A stretch of DNA of 64,000 nt, taken from assembly GCF_003574425.1 (NCBI RefSeq), contig NZ_QLIU01000022.1, positions 1-64,000 on the forward strand, read 5' to 3'. The notes under the pieces are model-generated. The model saw nothing but the letters and a program-made list of their open reading frames with translations. It was not told the DNA's origin and searched no databases. This document shows positions 10,334 through 19,359 of the stretch, in pieces. The DNA is from Cysteiniphilum halobium. GTDB taxonomy: Bacteria > Pseudomonadota > Gammaproteobacteria > Francisellales > Francisellaceae. Each line of letters starts with the position of its first letter. Position 1 is the first letter of the stretch. The position numbers and the translations under genes are program-made.

Positions 10334-10914
10334 TGTCTCTTCATAGATTAACTACTTTTGTCATTGCTATTATTCTTCTGTTATATCCATTTCTCATTTT
10401 TTTTGGCATACAGTTTCTATCAGTTAAAGGATTAAGCTTAATCGTTCTTTGTCTCTTTGGATTACGTGCAGTTTTTAGTCATACAAACAATCATGCCATT
10501 ATACCTAAATATGCATTGTTTTTACTTTCAGGAGTCGGTATTGCTATTAGTACATTAGGAATGTTGTCTCATAATATTGTGTTCATTAAACTTTATCCTG
10601 TTGCTATGAATGTCATTTTTTTTAGTATTTTTTTTGTTTCTTTATTTGCACAAGAAAACATTATTTATCAGTTCGCTAAAAAAATAGCACGTCAACCATT
10701 ACCCTACTTTGTAACTGCATACACACGTAAAGTCACCATTGCTTGGTGCCTTTTTTTTATTTTAAATGCTCTGGTTTCCTGCTATACAGCTTTGTTTAGT
10801 TCATTACATATTTGGACGCTTTATAATGGATTGATTTCTTATATTTTAATTGGTGTGTTTTTTGTTTGTGAATTTATTGTGCGTCTTCTTATAAAGAGAA
10901 AGAATAACAAATGA
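10333..10914 (+). CDS. Integral membrane protein (COG4648/ApeG-like)
   Basis: A 193-residue hydrophobic protein with five or six predicted membrane segments. A Lys/Arg-rich tail (RLLIKRKNNK) probably faces the cytoplasm. No catalytic motif is seen. In aryl-polyene clusters a membrane protein of this size and position sits between the carrier proteins and the AMP-ligase. Overlaps of 1 base upstream and 4 bases downstream place it in one translated unit with its neighbours. Confidence 0.75.
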   Translation: MSLHRLTTFVIAIILLLYPFLIFFGIQFLSVKGLSLIVLCLFGLRAVFSHTNNHAIIPKYALFLLSGVGIAISTLGMLSHNIVFIKLYPVAMNVIFFSIFFVSLFAQENIIYQFAKKIARQPLPYFVTAYTRKVTIAWCLFFILNALVSCYTALFSSLHIWTLYNGLISYILIGVFFVCEFIVRLLIKRKNNK

Positions 10915-12410
10915 CAAACTATTTAGATTTTTTATTTCAACACTCAAAAGATGATCAAACTATTTTTTGCCATGGCAAAAAAAATAATTTACCAACACAA
11001 CTTGGTGAAATCAAACAACATATATTCCTACTAGCTCACTATTTAAAAGAACAAAAAGAAACTTCTATTAGTTTATATTGCGAAGATGTCTATCATTTTT
11101 ATATTGGTTTTTTTGCGACATTAATTTCACATAAATCCATTATACTTCCTCCTAATAATACTCATGGTGTTTATGATGATATTGCCAATAGCCAAGATAT
11201 TGCTACGCTTTATTTTGATGAACCGCAACAATGCTTTTGTTTTAATAAAAAGCCAATTGATTTTAGTAGCAATGATATATTGGTTAAGACTAAATATTCA
11301 CCCACAAGTGCTCACCGTGCCCTGAGCGTAAGTCGAAGGGTAATCACACTTCATAGAGGCTTCGACTTACGCTCAGCCAACGCTTACACAATCAAAGTGG
11401 GCAGGAATATGGTCATAGCCAATATATTTAAGGATAAAATAGATGATTGTCTATTTACCCAAGATATTATTTTTTTTACCTCAGGTTCTACAGGAAAACC
11501 TAAAAAAATCACTAAGAAATTTAAACACTTAATCAATGAAGTTAGTATCTTAAATAACTTTTTTTATCTTGATAAAGAGCAGATGGTTACTAGCAGTGTT
11601 CATCATCAGCATTTATATGGTTTTGTTTTTTATTTTCTATGGCCCTCCTTAATAGGACAGCCTATCTATAGTCAGCGAATTGAATTAAGTGAGGAGTTAG
11701 CTCAATTAAGTACTACAAATCACCAATTTATTTTTATCTCAAGCCCTGCACTTTTATCGCGTTTAACCTTTCAAAAAAACCTTTCTAATATTACTTGTTT
11801 CAGTGCAGGTAGTTTATTAAAAAGTGAAATAGCACTGAGCTTAAATAAGCATTTAAAGTTAACCATTAATGAAATATTAGGTAGCAGTGAAACCGGCATT
11901 ATTGCTTGGCGCCAACAACTCAATGATCCACTTTGGCAGTGCTTTGATGATGTGCGAATCACACAAAATGGTGATCATAGCTTACGTGTTTATGCTGATT
12001 CTTTTCTCGAACCTTTTATTGATACAGGCGATCTGATCGAATTAATTGAACTTAATCGATTTATTTTACAAGGACGCAAAGGACGTATTGTAAAACTTGA
12101 AGACAAACGCCTATCACTAACTGAACTTGAATCAAAACTTAAAACACACACTTGGGTTAATGATTGTTATGCCTTAAAACTTGAAAAATCGCGCGAATAT
12201 ATTGGTGTTTTTATTGTGTTATCACTATCAGGTAAACAGCAAAAAGAGCACCTGACTGTCTTAGCATTCAATAATACTTTGCGTCACTTTTTAAGTCACT
12301 GGTTTGAGAAAATATTATTACCTAAATCTTTTCGCTATGGTGATGAAATCCCTTTAAATTCACAAAGTAAAATCGATCATGAGGCAATTTTGCAATTATT
12401 TATACCTTAA
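10911..12410 (+). CDS. AMP-dependent acyl-CoA/ACP ligase-like protein
   Basis: Adenylate-forming enzyme of 499 residues, probably activating an aryl or acyl acid for loading on the neighbouring carriers. The P-loop is FFTSGSTGKPKKI (188-200). EILGSSETGI supplies the A5-type motif, DTGDL the ATP-ribose aspartate and LQGRKGRIVKL the hinge. Residues about 129-170 are encoded by an inserted palindromic repeat that keeps the frame open; this Arg/Ser-rich segment looks foreign to the family and lies before the P-loop. Whether the enzyme still works is unknown. Confidence 0.83.
   Translation: MTNYLDFLFQHSKDDQTIFCHGKKNNLPTQLGEIKQHIFLLAHYLKEQKETSISLYCEDVYHFYIGFFATLISHKSIILPPNNTHGVYDDIANSQDIATLYFDEPQQCFCFNKKPIDFSSNDILVKTKYSPTSAHRALSVSRRVITLHRGFDLRSANAYTIKVGRNMVIANIFKDKIDDCLFTQDIIFFTSGSTGKPKKITKKFKHLINEVSILNNFFYLDKEQMVTSSVHHQHLYGFVFYFLWPSLIGQPIYSQRIELSEELAQLSTTNHQFIFISSPALLSRLTFQKNLSNITCFSAGSLLKSEIALSLNKHLKLTINEILGSSETGIIAWRQQLNDPLWQCFDDVRITQNGDHSLRVYADSFLEPFIDTGDLIELIELNRFILQGRKGRIVKLEDKRLSLTELESKLKTHTWVNDCYALKLEKSREYIGVFIVLSLSGKQQKEHLTVLAFNNTLRHFLSHWFEKILLPKSFRYGDEIPLNSQSKIDHEAILQLFIP
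11322..11376. repeat. Palindromic element inserted in frame in the ligase gene
   Basis: Perfect 17-base inverted arms: CTGAGCGTAAGTCGAAG at 11322-11338 and its reverse complement at 11360-11376, separated by 21 bases. Diverged single-arm relatives occur at 33000-33024 and 57230-57255, both in intergenic DNA, so this is a dispersed repeat. Here it is translated as part of the ligase. Confidence 0.85.
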
Positions 12411-12479
12411 AACTTAAGTTTACAAGTTTAGATCAACGTATTATTATTTGCTAAAAATTAGACAATATCATTTTCTAGC

Positions 12480-12872
12480 ATGACTAACATCAACTATCAA
12501 TACCACCATATGGGTATTCCAACGACTGAAAAGCATCTCGATGAACGCTATAGCTCATCATTTAAAATGTACACTACTAAAGGACATAATCCTTTTCGTA
12601 TTCAATACCATCGTTTTGAAGAAGGATGTCCTCTGCATCCGCTTATTCAGACTAAAGTTCATGTCGCTTTTAAGGTCAATGATCTAGCAGAAGCCATTAA
12701 AAATCAACAAGTTATTATGGCGCCGTATGAGCCTTTTACAGGATTTAAAGTTGCCATGATCGAAGTAGAAGGTGCACCTATTGAGTTGATTGAAACAACA
12801 TTAAGCGAACAAGAAATCTGGGATGATGATCATAAAAATTCGGTTATTTATCCTGAAAACAGCAATCCATAA
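12480..12872 (+). CDS. Glyoxalase/bleomycin-resistance (VOC) superfamily protein
   Basis: A 130-residue protein resembling the VOC fold. YQYHHMGIPTT opens the first module and VHVAFKVNDLAEAI the second. AMIEVEGAPIELIE contributes the typical terminal metal-ligand glutamates. Close relatives with known substrates are not recognised. It lies 69 bases after the ligase gene and may or may not belong to that operon. Confidence 0.6.
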   Translation: MTNINYQYHHMGIPTTEKHLDERYSSSFKMYTTKGHNPFRIQYHRFEEGCPLHPLIQTKVHVAFKVNDLAEAIKNQQVIMAPYEPFTGFKVAMIEVEGAPIELIETTLSEQEIWDDDHKNSVIYPENSNP

Positions 12873-12886
12873 CCATGAATGGTTAT
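12869..12886 (+). terminator. Possible weak terminator hairpin
   Basis: ATAACCAT and ATGGTTAT form an 8-base stem around GA immediately after the VOC gene stop, followed by AGTTTGGGG. There is no real T-run, so termination is uncertain. Confidence 0.3.
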
Positions 12887-12910
12887 AGTTTGGGGTGTTT
12901 GTTTGATATG

Positions 12911-12985
12911 TTACACAAAGCTAATATCAACACTTAACCCAAGTACCGCAGCAGCACGCTGCAAGGTATTAATGGTTAAGTTTCT
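12911..12985 (-). pseudogene. C-terminal remnant of an XRE-type antitoxin
   Basis: The minus strand encodes NLTINTLQRAAAVLGLSVDI then SFV and a stop at 12911-12913. This matches the end of HigA-type helix-turn-helix antitoxins, where a Leu/Ala-rich helix is followed by LGL..DISF. No start or DNA-binding helices remain upstream. Confidence 0.5.
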
Positions 12986-13111
12986 TTTATATACCCATCA
13001 TTAATCATGCTGAAAACCTTATATTTCCAAGGTTTTTATAGTCTTAAGAAAAATTTTTAATTTTTTTTATAAAAATACTAACACTTTTAAAATCCTTGAC
13101 TATACTAGAGA

Positions 13112-13193
13112 TGTGTCAGGTGAGTCGTCATCCTCCCTCCCCTCCTTAGATAACCTTTATGTCGTCAAGCACATAGAGTGACTCACCTGCACA
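13112..13193 (+). ncRNA. Candidate structured small RNA with CU-rich loop
   Basis: A 10-base perfect stem (CAGGTGAGTC at 13117-13126 with GACTCACCTG at 13180-13189) is extended by TGTG/CACA across one bulged T. It closes a loop carrying CCTCCCTCCCCTCC, which could pair with Shine-Dalgarno sequences. A TATACT box at 13100-13105 lies about 10 bases upstream. Strand is inferred from that box. The function is unknown, and the element could instead be the structured end of a neighbouring transcript. Confidence 0.4.
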
Positions 13194-13226
13194 ATGATTG
13201 CTTAACTTACTCTTTTTTCTCCTGTT

Positions 13227-14705
13227 CTATAATCTTTCTAAGATCGCTTTTAATAGCTGATAGAATTCACTAACCGTGTCTACTTTTACTTTCTCATCGG
13301 GTGAATGTGCAGCTTCAATCGTTGGTCCTATTGAAACCATATCCATATTAGGATATTTGTGGGCAATCGCACCACACTCTAAACCAGCATGGATAGCTTT
13401 GATATTAGCTTCTTTACCATAAAGTGAAAAATAGCTCTCTTTGGCAATTTTAAGCACCTTAGAGCTCATATCTGGCTTCCAACCAGGAGATAACTGAGAT
13501 TTATCAAAAATCGCATTATTTTGAATTGCTATGCGTTTTATCGATTGCATAAAACTATTTATCGCTAAACTATTATCACTGCGTGTATACACCGTAACAA
13601 CAATATCACCATCTTTTAATTTGATTGATGAAAGATTATTTGAGCTTTCCACCAGATTTGGCATTGCTGGACTCATTGCTAAAACACCGGAATGGATGCT
13701 TGTTAAAGTATTTAATAAACGACATTTTAAATCATCATTGAGTGCTTTTTTCTCAGTAGCTATCTCTTTGATCGTTAATGAAAAATTAGGTTCATTTTTT
13801 TGGTGAATATCAAACCAACTAAGATAATAATGGGTTAACGTTTCCTTTATTTTCTCTACATCTTCGGTTTTACAAGAAATAATAGCCTTAGCTTCACGTG
13901 GAATGGCATTTGGTAGATTACCTGCTTTGATTTCGTTGATATTATAAAAATCATTTTGGTCAAGTTCATCAAGCATCATACTTATAAACTTTGCAGCATT
14001 AATACGCGGCTTATCAATATCTAAACCAGAATGACCACCTTTAAGACCATTAACAATAATTTCAATACTTTTAAGTAAAGAGGATTGCTCAACTGTTTCA
14101 TTTTTGAATGTCATTGTTGCTGATTGTGACCCTGCACAACCGACATAAATATCTCCCCAACCTTCCGTATCTAGATTGATCATAGTATTAGCTGTTAATA
14201 AATCCTTACTTAAATTATTCGCACCAATTAACCCTCTTTCTTCTGAAGCGGTAATTAATATTTCAAGTGCTGGGCGCTTGAGACCTTTATCTGTTGCTAC
14301 TGCCATTGCTGCGGCAATGCCTATGCCATTATCAGCACCCAGTGTTGTACCCTTTGCTTTAAGCCAACCATCAACAAGCTCTAGCTGCAAACTATCATTT
14401 AGAAAATCAAATGTTATCTCTTTGTTTTTTTCACAAACCATATCTTTATGCGCTTGCAAAACAAGCGGTTTATGTGATTCATACCCCTTGGTTGCAGGTA
14501 CATAAATCACAATATTATCCGCCTGATCAATCTTCGTTTTAAAGTTATTTTTTTCAGCCCAATCCAATAAATAAGCTTTGATTTTTTCTTCATGGAAAGT
14601 CGGTCTTGGAATCTCGGTTATTTCAATAAAATATTGCCATATAGGTTGATTTTTTAATGTCTCAATATTTAACTCATCTGCCATTTCTACTGCTGTTGTC
14701 ATCAT
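13227..14705 (-). CDS. pepD: Aminoacyl-histidine dipeptidase (PepD, M20)
   Basis: Cytosolic zinc metallopeptidase hydrolysing Xaa-His and other dipeptides. Metal-binding motifs are VLQAHKDMV, GTTLGADNGIG and TASEERGLIGA. The lid/dimerisation domain begins KGGHSGLDI, and HAGLECG and HSPDEKV close the C-terminal catalytic part. At 492 residues it matches E. coli PepD (485). The start uses the first of two ATG codons. Confidence 0.94.
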   Translation of the reverse strand: MMTTAVEMADELNIETLKNQPIWQYFIEITEIPRPTFHEEKIKAYLLDWAEKNNFKTKIDQADNIVIYVPATKGYESHKPLVLQAHKDMVCEKNKEITFDFLNDSLQLELVDGWLKAKGTTLGADNGIGIAAAMAVATDKGLKRPALEILITASEERGLIGANNLSKDLLTANTMINLDTEGWGDIYVGCAGSQSATMTFKNETVEQSSLLKSIEIIVNGLKGGHSGLDIDKPRINAAKFISMMLDELDQNDFYNINEIKAGNLPNAIPREAKAIISCKTEDVEKIKETLTHYYLSWFDIHQKNEPNFSLTIKEIATEKKALNDDLKCRLLNTLTSIHSGVLAMSPAMPNLVESSNNLSSIKLKDGDIVVTVYTRSDNSLAINSFMQSIKRIAIQNNAIFDKSQLSPGWKPDMSSKVLKIAKESYFSLYGKEANIKAIHAGLECGAIAHKYPNMDMVSIGPTIEAAHSPDEKVKVDTVSEFYQLLKAILERL

Positions 14706-14855
14706 ATTACTCTGTACTTTATCTACAAAAATTTCGCTGTATTTTAGCAGATGCCTTATACTAAAAAAAGCAACACAAACAACCTTTCTTGGTAGTCTAT
14801 ACTGAAGATTCGCTATATAAAAAGAAAAGAAATAATAAAAAGAGGGTTCTAAACA

Positions 14856-15620
14856 ATGAAAAATACTAACTTATTACGGCTATCAATCTCTTGGCTTTTT
14901 GCTATTAGTTTAGCTTCTTTTATAATCAGCTGCTCTAAGAATACGAAACCAGTGACAAGCAAACCTGATTTTCAAGCAATTAGTAATGTAAATGACCGCA
15001 AACAAGCATTTATAGATTATATGTTGCCATTTATTCATCAAGTACAAAAGGATGTTTTAACACATCGTCAATCACTAGAAAGTATATTAGCAGTTCTTAA
15101 ACAAAATAGAAGAATCTCTAAATCACAGCAAAGACAATTATCTATATTATGCCAACAGTACAAAGTTAACTTTGAGCAAAATGCACTTATTCAAGTTGTA
15201 AAGGAGCTATTGGTTAAAGTCAATACGGTCCCAACAAGCATGGTACTTGCACAAGCAGCGATTGAAACAGGTTGGGGCACCTCACGATTTGCAGTCGATG
15301 GCAATAATTATTTCGGTCAGCATTGCTTTACCAAAGGTTGTGGTATTGTTCCTAAACAACGTACACCTGGTGCTATCAATGAAGTACAAGTTTTTCTATC
15401 ACCTAAAGATAGTGTACAGTCTTATTTTAATCTGTTAAATACAGGTACTAATTTTCAAGAATTTCGTGAATTACGTGCAAAGCTCACGCGAGAAGATAAG
15501 CCAATAACCGGTAAAGATCTTATTAAAACGCTCGTTCATTATTCAGAACTTAAAGATGGTGAATACGAAAAACGTATTATTTCAACCATGGATTACAACA
15601 ACCTATATCAATATAACTGA
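14856..15620 (+). CDS. Bax/FlgJ-type glucosaminidase lipoprotein
   Basis: Putative peptidoglycan N-acetylglucosaminidase of 254 residues. The N-terminal signal ends in a lipobox (FIISC), predicting a lipid-anchored envelope protein. The GH73-like core has LAQAAIETGWGTSRFA with the catalytic Glu, then NNYFGQHCF, KDSVQSYFNLLNT and the late YSELKDGEYEKRI. This arrangement is that of the E. coli Bax family. The ribosome site is GAGGG, 9 bases before the ATG. Confidence 0.87.
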   Translation: MKNTNLLRLSISWLFAISLASFIISCSKNTKPVTSKPDFQAISNVNDRKQAFIDYMLPFIHQVQKDVLTHRQSLESILAVLKQNRRISKSQQRQLSILCQQYKVNFEQNALIQVVKELLVKVNTVPTSMVLAQAAIETGWGTSRFAVDGNNYFGQHCFTKGCGIVPKQRTPGAINEVQVFLSPKDSVQSYFNLLNTGTNFQEFRELRAKLTREDKPITGKDLIKTLVHYSELKDGEYEKRIISTMDYNNLYQYN

Positions 15621-15655
15621 TATACCGCTTGTAAAATGGTTAATGAACGGTATAT

Positions 15656-15762
15656 TACTGGTTTAGCTTACATCTCGGCACACACATCATCTATTACCGC
15701 TGCTTCCTTCCGGACCTGACGGGGTTCATAAACTAGTGTCGCAAGAGAACCAAACCAGCGGT
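15656..15762 (-). ncRNA. ffs: 4.5S RNA (bacterial SRP RNA)
   Basis: The minus strand carries the conserved SRP RNA tip GTCAGGTCCGGAAGGAAGCA, which binds Ffh. The outer helix is CTGGTTTGGTTCTCTTGCGA paired with GCCGAGATGTAAGCTAAACCAG. Length of about 107 nt matches E. coli 4.5S RNA (114). It is convergent with the Bax-like gene and lies just upstream of the origin region. Confidence 0.96.
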
Positions 15763-15899
15763 TGCCATTATTCATATTTTTAAAAGTCTTTTCAATCTTT
15801 ATTTTGTAATAATTCACAGATTACCTCTTTGGTGTTTTTATATTTAATAAAATATTCACAATAAATGTTTGGAAGTATTATATCTGTTTATAAAAGTTT

Positions 15900-16250
15900 T
15901 TATTGAGTGTTTTATTTTTTTATTCTTATCCACTTTCTTTTTACTCTTTCCATATTTATTTTTTTAAAAAGAGGATTTATTTTATATTGTTTTTTCTGTT
16001 ATTGGTTTGTGGATATTTGTGGATAAGTTAGTTAAAGGCCTTTTATTATAAAGCTTGCAGTTGTGTATAGTTTTGTGGACAGCTGTGTGTATTTCCTGTT
16101 TGTACTATGTGAGTCGTTTATCCTTTTTGGATGTCTATCTTTTTTCCACAAAAAAATCCAAAAGGATATGAACATCCTTGTGCACAGGATTATTCACAAT
16201 GCAATTAACAAGTAATTCACACAGATATCCACAAAGTTATCCACAGACTT
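15900..16250. other. Probable chromosomal origin (oriC) with DnaA boxes
   Basis: Intergenic region before dnaA with clustered DnaA boxes (consensus TTATCCACA). Perfect copies are at 16237-16245 and, inverted, at 16018-16026. One- or two-mismatch copies occur at 15926-15934, 16008-16016, 16142-16150, 16190-16198 and 16225-16233. The stretch 15790-15990 is extremely AT-rich and could be the unwinding element. An inverted repeat (16119-16132 with 16156-16168, TATCCTTTTTGGAT arms) lies within. Strand-skew analysis was not possible. Confidence 0.75.
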
Positions 16251-16385
16251 TCATAGCAAGCATTGCATGCTGTGAAAGCTTTGATATAATCCGAAGTTAA
16301 TTTAAAAATATAAATTTTTTCTAGCATATTTAATGGTTTAAATTCTTGTTAGAAAGCCTTGATATATATAGGATGCATTGTAAAT

Positions 16386-17900
16386 ATGAATGTTTGGTCA
16401 CAATGTTTGGATTATTTAAAAGACAACTTGTCTGAACAAGAGTATAGAATATGGATAACACCATTAAAAACAAATGATCAAGGTAATTTATTCACAATTT
16501 ATGCACCGAATAATTATTTTCTTGGTTGGGTTAAAACCAAATACGAATATGTTCTTGTGGATACCTTGAAAAAATACAAAAAAAATCATCATTTAATTGT
16601 TGAGTTTTCAGTAAAAAAGAGTAGTGACTGTCAAATTGTGGATATACAAAGCACAGCGACGCAAGCACAAGTGGTAAAAAGTAGTGTAGGCCCACAAACT
16701 GATCTTTTTACTAAGAATGTTCCAGCTACGCCTTTAGTTGTGGATGCCTTAGTTGAGAATGATGACTTTGCAAATGATCAAAATGAATTTGAAGTGGATG
16801 AAAATACAGGTATTTCTAGAGAGCTTTATGGTTTTGATGAAGCATTATCTGTTCCAAAAGATCAAAAGCGTGTTGATTTTGGTTCACCGTTAAAAAAAGA
16901 ATATAATTTTGATAATTTTGTTGTCGGTAAAGCAAATGAAGTAGCACGTGCTGCAGCTATGCAGGTTTCTATTAATCCAGGGTTGGCCTATAATCCATTA
17001 TTTATCTATGGTGGCAGTGGTTTAGGTAAAACACATTTAATGCATGCCATAGGTAACTATGTACTATACAATAATCCAACAGCAAAAGTATTATATGTGA
17101 CATCTGAGCGTTTTGTTAAAGACTATGTTGATGCTGTACGTTTACATTCTGGAGATGAGTTTCAGAATTTTTATCGATCAGTCGATGTGTTATTAGTCGA
17201 TGATATCCAATTTATTGCCGGTAAAGCGGGTTCTCAAGAGGAGTTTTTTCACACATTCAATACTTTGCTTGAGAATGGTAAACAGGTTGTTTTATCTTGT
17301 GATAAATACCCCAAGGAAATCCCTAAATTAGAAGAGCGCTTGGTCTCACGCTTTGGTTATGGTTTGACCGTAACCATTGATATTCCTGATCTTGAGACGC
17401 GAAGTGCTATTTTGTTACATAAGTCAAGTCAATTTGGGAGACCTATTGATCAAAATGTGGCGCTTTTTATGGCAAAGCATATTCGTTCAAATGTAAGAGA
17501 ATTAGAAGGGGCATTAAGAAGAGTACTTAACTATGCCCAATTTAACAAAAAAGCTATCGATGAAAAACTTGCTTATGAATGCTTGAAAGATGTTATTTCT
17601 ATCCAGGATAAAATTGTCAAAGTAGACAATATTCAGCGTGTTGTTGCAGATTATTATAATATTAAAATTACGGATTTATTATCAAAACAAAAAAGTCGTG
17701 ATGTCGCGCGGCCAAGACAAATGGCAATGGCGTTAGCCAAAGAATTTACCAATCATAGTTTGCCTGAAATTGGCGGCTTTTTCGGTGGTAGAGATCACAC
17801 TACGGTTTTACATGCTGTCAGAACTATAAAAAAACTGATCGTCAATAATGTTGATATACAGGATGATTATCAAAACTTATCGCGCAAATTAGCGCATTAA
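16386..17900 (+). CDS. dnaA: Chromosomal replication initiator DnaA
   Basis: AAA+ initiator that binds DnaA boxes and opens oriC. Domain I begins WSQCLDYLKDNL. Domain III has Walker A GGSGLGKTHL, Walker B VLLVDDIQFIAG and the sensor/box VII arginine region. Domain IV carries the DNA-binding signature GGRDHTTVLHA. I choose the ATG at 16386 (504 residues), because the family starts a few residues before WxQC; an upstream TTG at 16359 adds nine unlike residues. It is followed 14 bases later by dnaN. Confidence 0.97.
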   Translation: MNVWSQCLDYLKDNLSEQEYRIWITPLKTNDQGNLFTIYAPNNYFLGWVKTKYEYVLVDTLKKYKKNHHLIVEFSVKKSSDCQIVDIQSTATQAQVVKSSVGPQTDLFTKNVPATPLVVDALVENDDFANDQNEFEVDENTGISRELYGFDEALSVPKDQKRVDFGSPLKKEYNFDNFVVGKANEVARAAAMQVSINPGLAYNPLFIYGGSGLGKTHLMHAIGNYVLYNNPTAKVLYVTSERFVKDYVDAVRLHSGDEFQNFYRSVDVLLVDDIQFIAGKAGSQEEFFHTFNTLLENGKQVVLSCDKYPKEIPKLEERLVSRFGYGLTVTIDIPDLETRSAILLHKSSQFGRPIDQNVALFMAKHIRSNVRELEGALRRVLNYAQFNKKAIDEKLAYECLKDVISIQDKIVKVDNIQRVVADYYNIKITDLLSKQKSRDVARPRQMAMALAKEFTNHSLPEIGGFFGGRDHTTVLHAVRTIKKLIVNNVDIQDDYQNLSRKLAH

Positions 17901-17914
17901 TTTCCAGGGGATAT

Positions 17915-19027
17915 ATGATGTTACAATTTACACTTTCTCGCGATGCATTGTTAAAGCCATTACAAGGTCTAGTATTGATTGCTGAAAAAAAACATACAAT
18001 ACCAGTGCTTAGCTCAGTATTATTTATTATAAAGGAGGGTAAGCTACGTCTAAAAGCTTCTGACTTAGAGACGGAAATTGTTGGTTATGTTGAACTTGAA
18101 CAAGCATCTCACGATGGTAGTATCGCAATTCCTGCTAAAAAGCTTCATGATATTATACGTAATTTACCAGAAGGCGCATCGGTTAAAATTACAGAAGAAG
18201 AAAATGGGCGTGTATTAATTGCTTGTAATCGTAGTAAATTTACCATGTCAGTCTTGAAGGCATCCTCCTTTCCAGTGATGAATGAAGATACTGGTAGAGC
18301 AATGTTTAAGTTATCATATGCTCAGCTTAATTCAGCGATTAAGCGTGTAAAATTTGCCATGGCAAATAATGATGTGCGCTATTTTTTAAATGGTATGCTA
18401 TGGGAAGTTAACAACGATCGATTTCGCACAGTTGCCACGGATGGACATCGCATGGCAAGCTCTGAAATCTTGATAGAAGATACTTTCTTAGATAGTCTAC
18501 AAATTATTGTACCAAGTAAGGCTATTAAAGAGCTAGAGCGTACTTTATCAGCATCTGAAGATGCCGAAATTGAAGTGCAAATTGGCAAAAACTATTTCAG
18601 AATCATCTTGCCCGATTTTCAGTTTACATCAAAACTTATTGAAGGGCGTTTTCCTGATTACACAAGAGTGGTTCCACCGAATAATACTAAGTTGTTAGTA
18701 GCTAATCGAATTGAATTAAAGCAAGCATTATTGCGCACAGCTATCCTCTCAAATGAAACTTATCGTGGTGTGCGCTTAGAACTTAAGGATAATACTTTGT
18801 TATTATCAGCAAATAATCCCGAGCATGAAGAAGCACAAGATCAAATGGAAGTGAAATATAGTGATCAACCAATGGAGATTGGGTTTAATGTTAATTATCT
18901 TCTAAATATTGTTGATGTCTTAGATTCTGAAGATATTGATTTTTATTTTGATAATCCACAAATGAGCCTGCTTATTAAAGATAGTGATAGTCGTAGTACC
19001 TATGTAGTGAGTCCAATTAAGTTATAA
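17915..19027 (+). CDS. dnaN: DNA polymerase III beta sliding clamp
   Basis: Ring-shaped processivity clamp. The 370-residue protein shows the three-domain clamp pattern, starting LQFTLSRDALLKPLQ. TVATDGHRMA lies in the middle domain. The family-typical end reads SRSTYVVSPIKL. The ribosome site AGGGG is 7 bases before the first ATG; a second ATG follows directly. No recF or gyrB comes after it. Confidence 0.97.
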   Translation: MMLQFTLSRDALLKPLQGLVLIAEKKHTIPVLSSVLFIIKEGKLRLKASDLETEIVGYVELEQASHDGSIAIPAKKLHDIIRNLPEGASVKITEEENGRVLIACNRSKFTMSVLKASSFPVMNEDTGRAMFKLSYAQLNSAIKRVKFAMANNDVRYFLNGMLWEVNNDRFRTVATDGHRMASSEILIEDTFLDSLQIIVPSKAIKELERTLSASEDAEIEVQIGKNYFRIILPDFQFTSKLIEGRFPDYTRVVPPNNTKLLVANRIELKQALLRTAILSNETYRGVRLELKDNTLLLSANNPEHEEAQDQMEVKYSDQPMEIGFNVNYLLNIVDVLDSEDIDFYFDNPQMSLLIKDSDSRSTYVVSPIKL

Positions 19028-19136
19028 ATTTTTGATTACCTATTTTCACCTACCGTTTCATATTTTTCGTTCAATTTCTAATGCCGCTTTATGTTATATT
19101 CTCAATTGCTGGGATAAACAAAAAAGGAGTTAATAT

Positions 19137-19202
19137 ATGGAAAAGAAAGTTGTAGAAATACCATTAGAAGAAAGAATAGCTGAACAAAATGTCTATTGGT
19201 AA
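19137..19202 (+). CDS. Micro-protein copy 1 (21 residues)
   Basis: Encodes MEKKVVEIPL followed by EERIAEQNVYW and stop. GGAG lies 9 bases upstream of the ATG. The peptide is acidic in the middle and ends in Val-Tyr-Trp. No membrane segment or Cys is present. It may be a RiPP precursor, a small regulator or a leader; none is recognised. A Glu-x3-Tyr spacing (Glu16, Tyr20) equals that in PqqA, but no pqq gene is in the window. Confidence 0.6.
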   Translation: MEKKVVEIPLEERIAEQNVYW

Positions 19203-19247
19203 TTATGTAAGCATTGTTTCACTAAAAATATTAACAAGGAGTTAATT

Positions 19248-19313
19248 ATGGAAAAGAAAGTTGTGGAAATACCATTGGAAGAAAGAATAGCTGAACAAAA
19301 TGTCTATTGGTAA
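19248..19313 (+). CDS. Micro-protein copy 2 (identical peptide)
   Basis: Same 21-residue product as copy 1, although the DNA differs at silent positions (for example GTG for GTA and TTG for TTA). Ribosome site AAGGAG lies upstream. Silent differences with an unchanged peptide favour selection on the protein. Confidence 0.6.
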   Translation: MEKKVVEIPLEERIAEQNVYW

Positions 19314-19359
19314 TTTATGTAAGTATTGTTTCACTAAAAATATCAACAAGGAGTTAATT

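Noticed and set aside
15619-15655. ATATACCG/CGGTATAT inverted repeat as a terminator
   Set aside because: The loop is over 20 bases and no T-run follows on either strand, so I could not support a terminator.
16359-16385. Longer DnaA start at a TTG
   Set aside because: The added residues do not match the family N terminus; the ATG at 16386 gives the usual N-terminal WxQC position.
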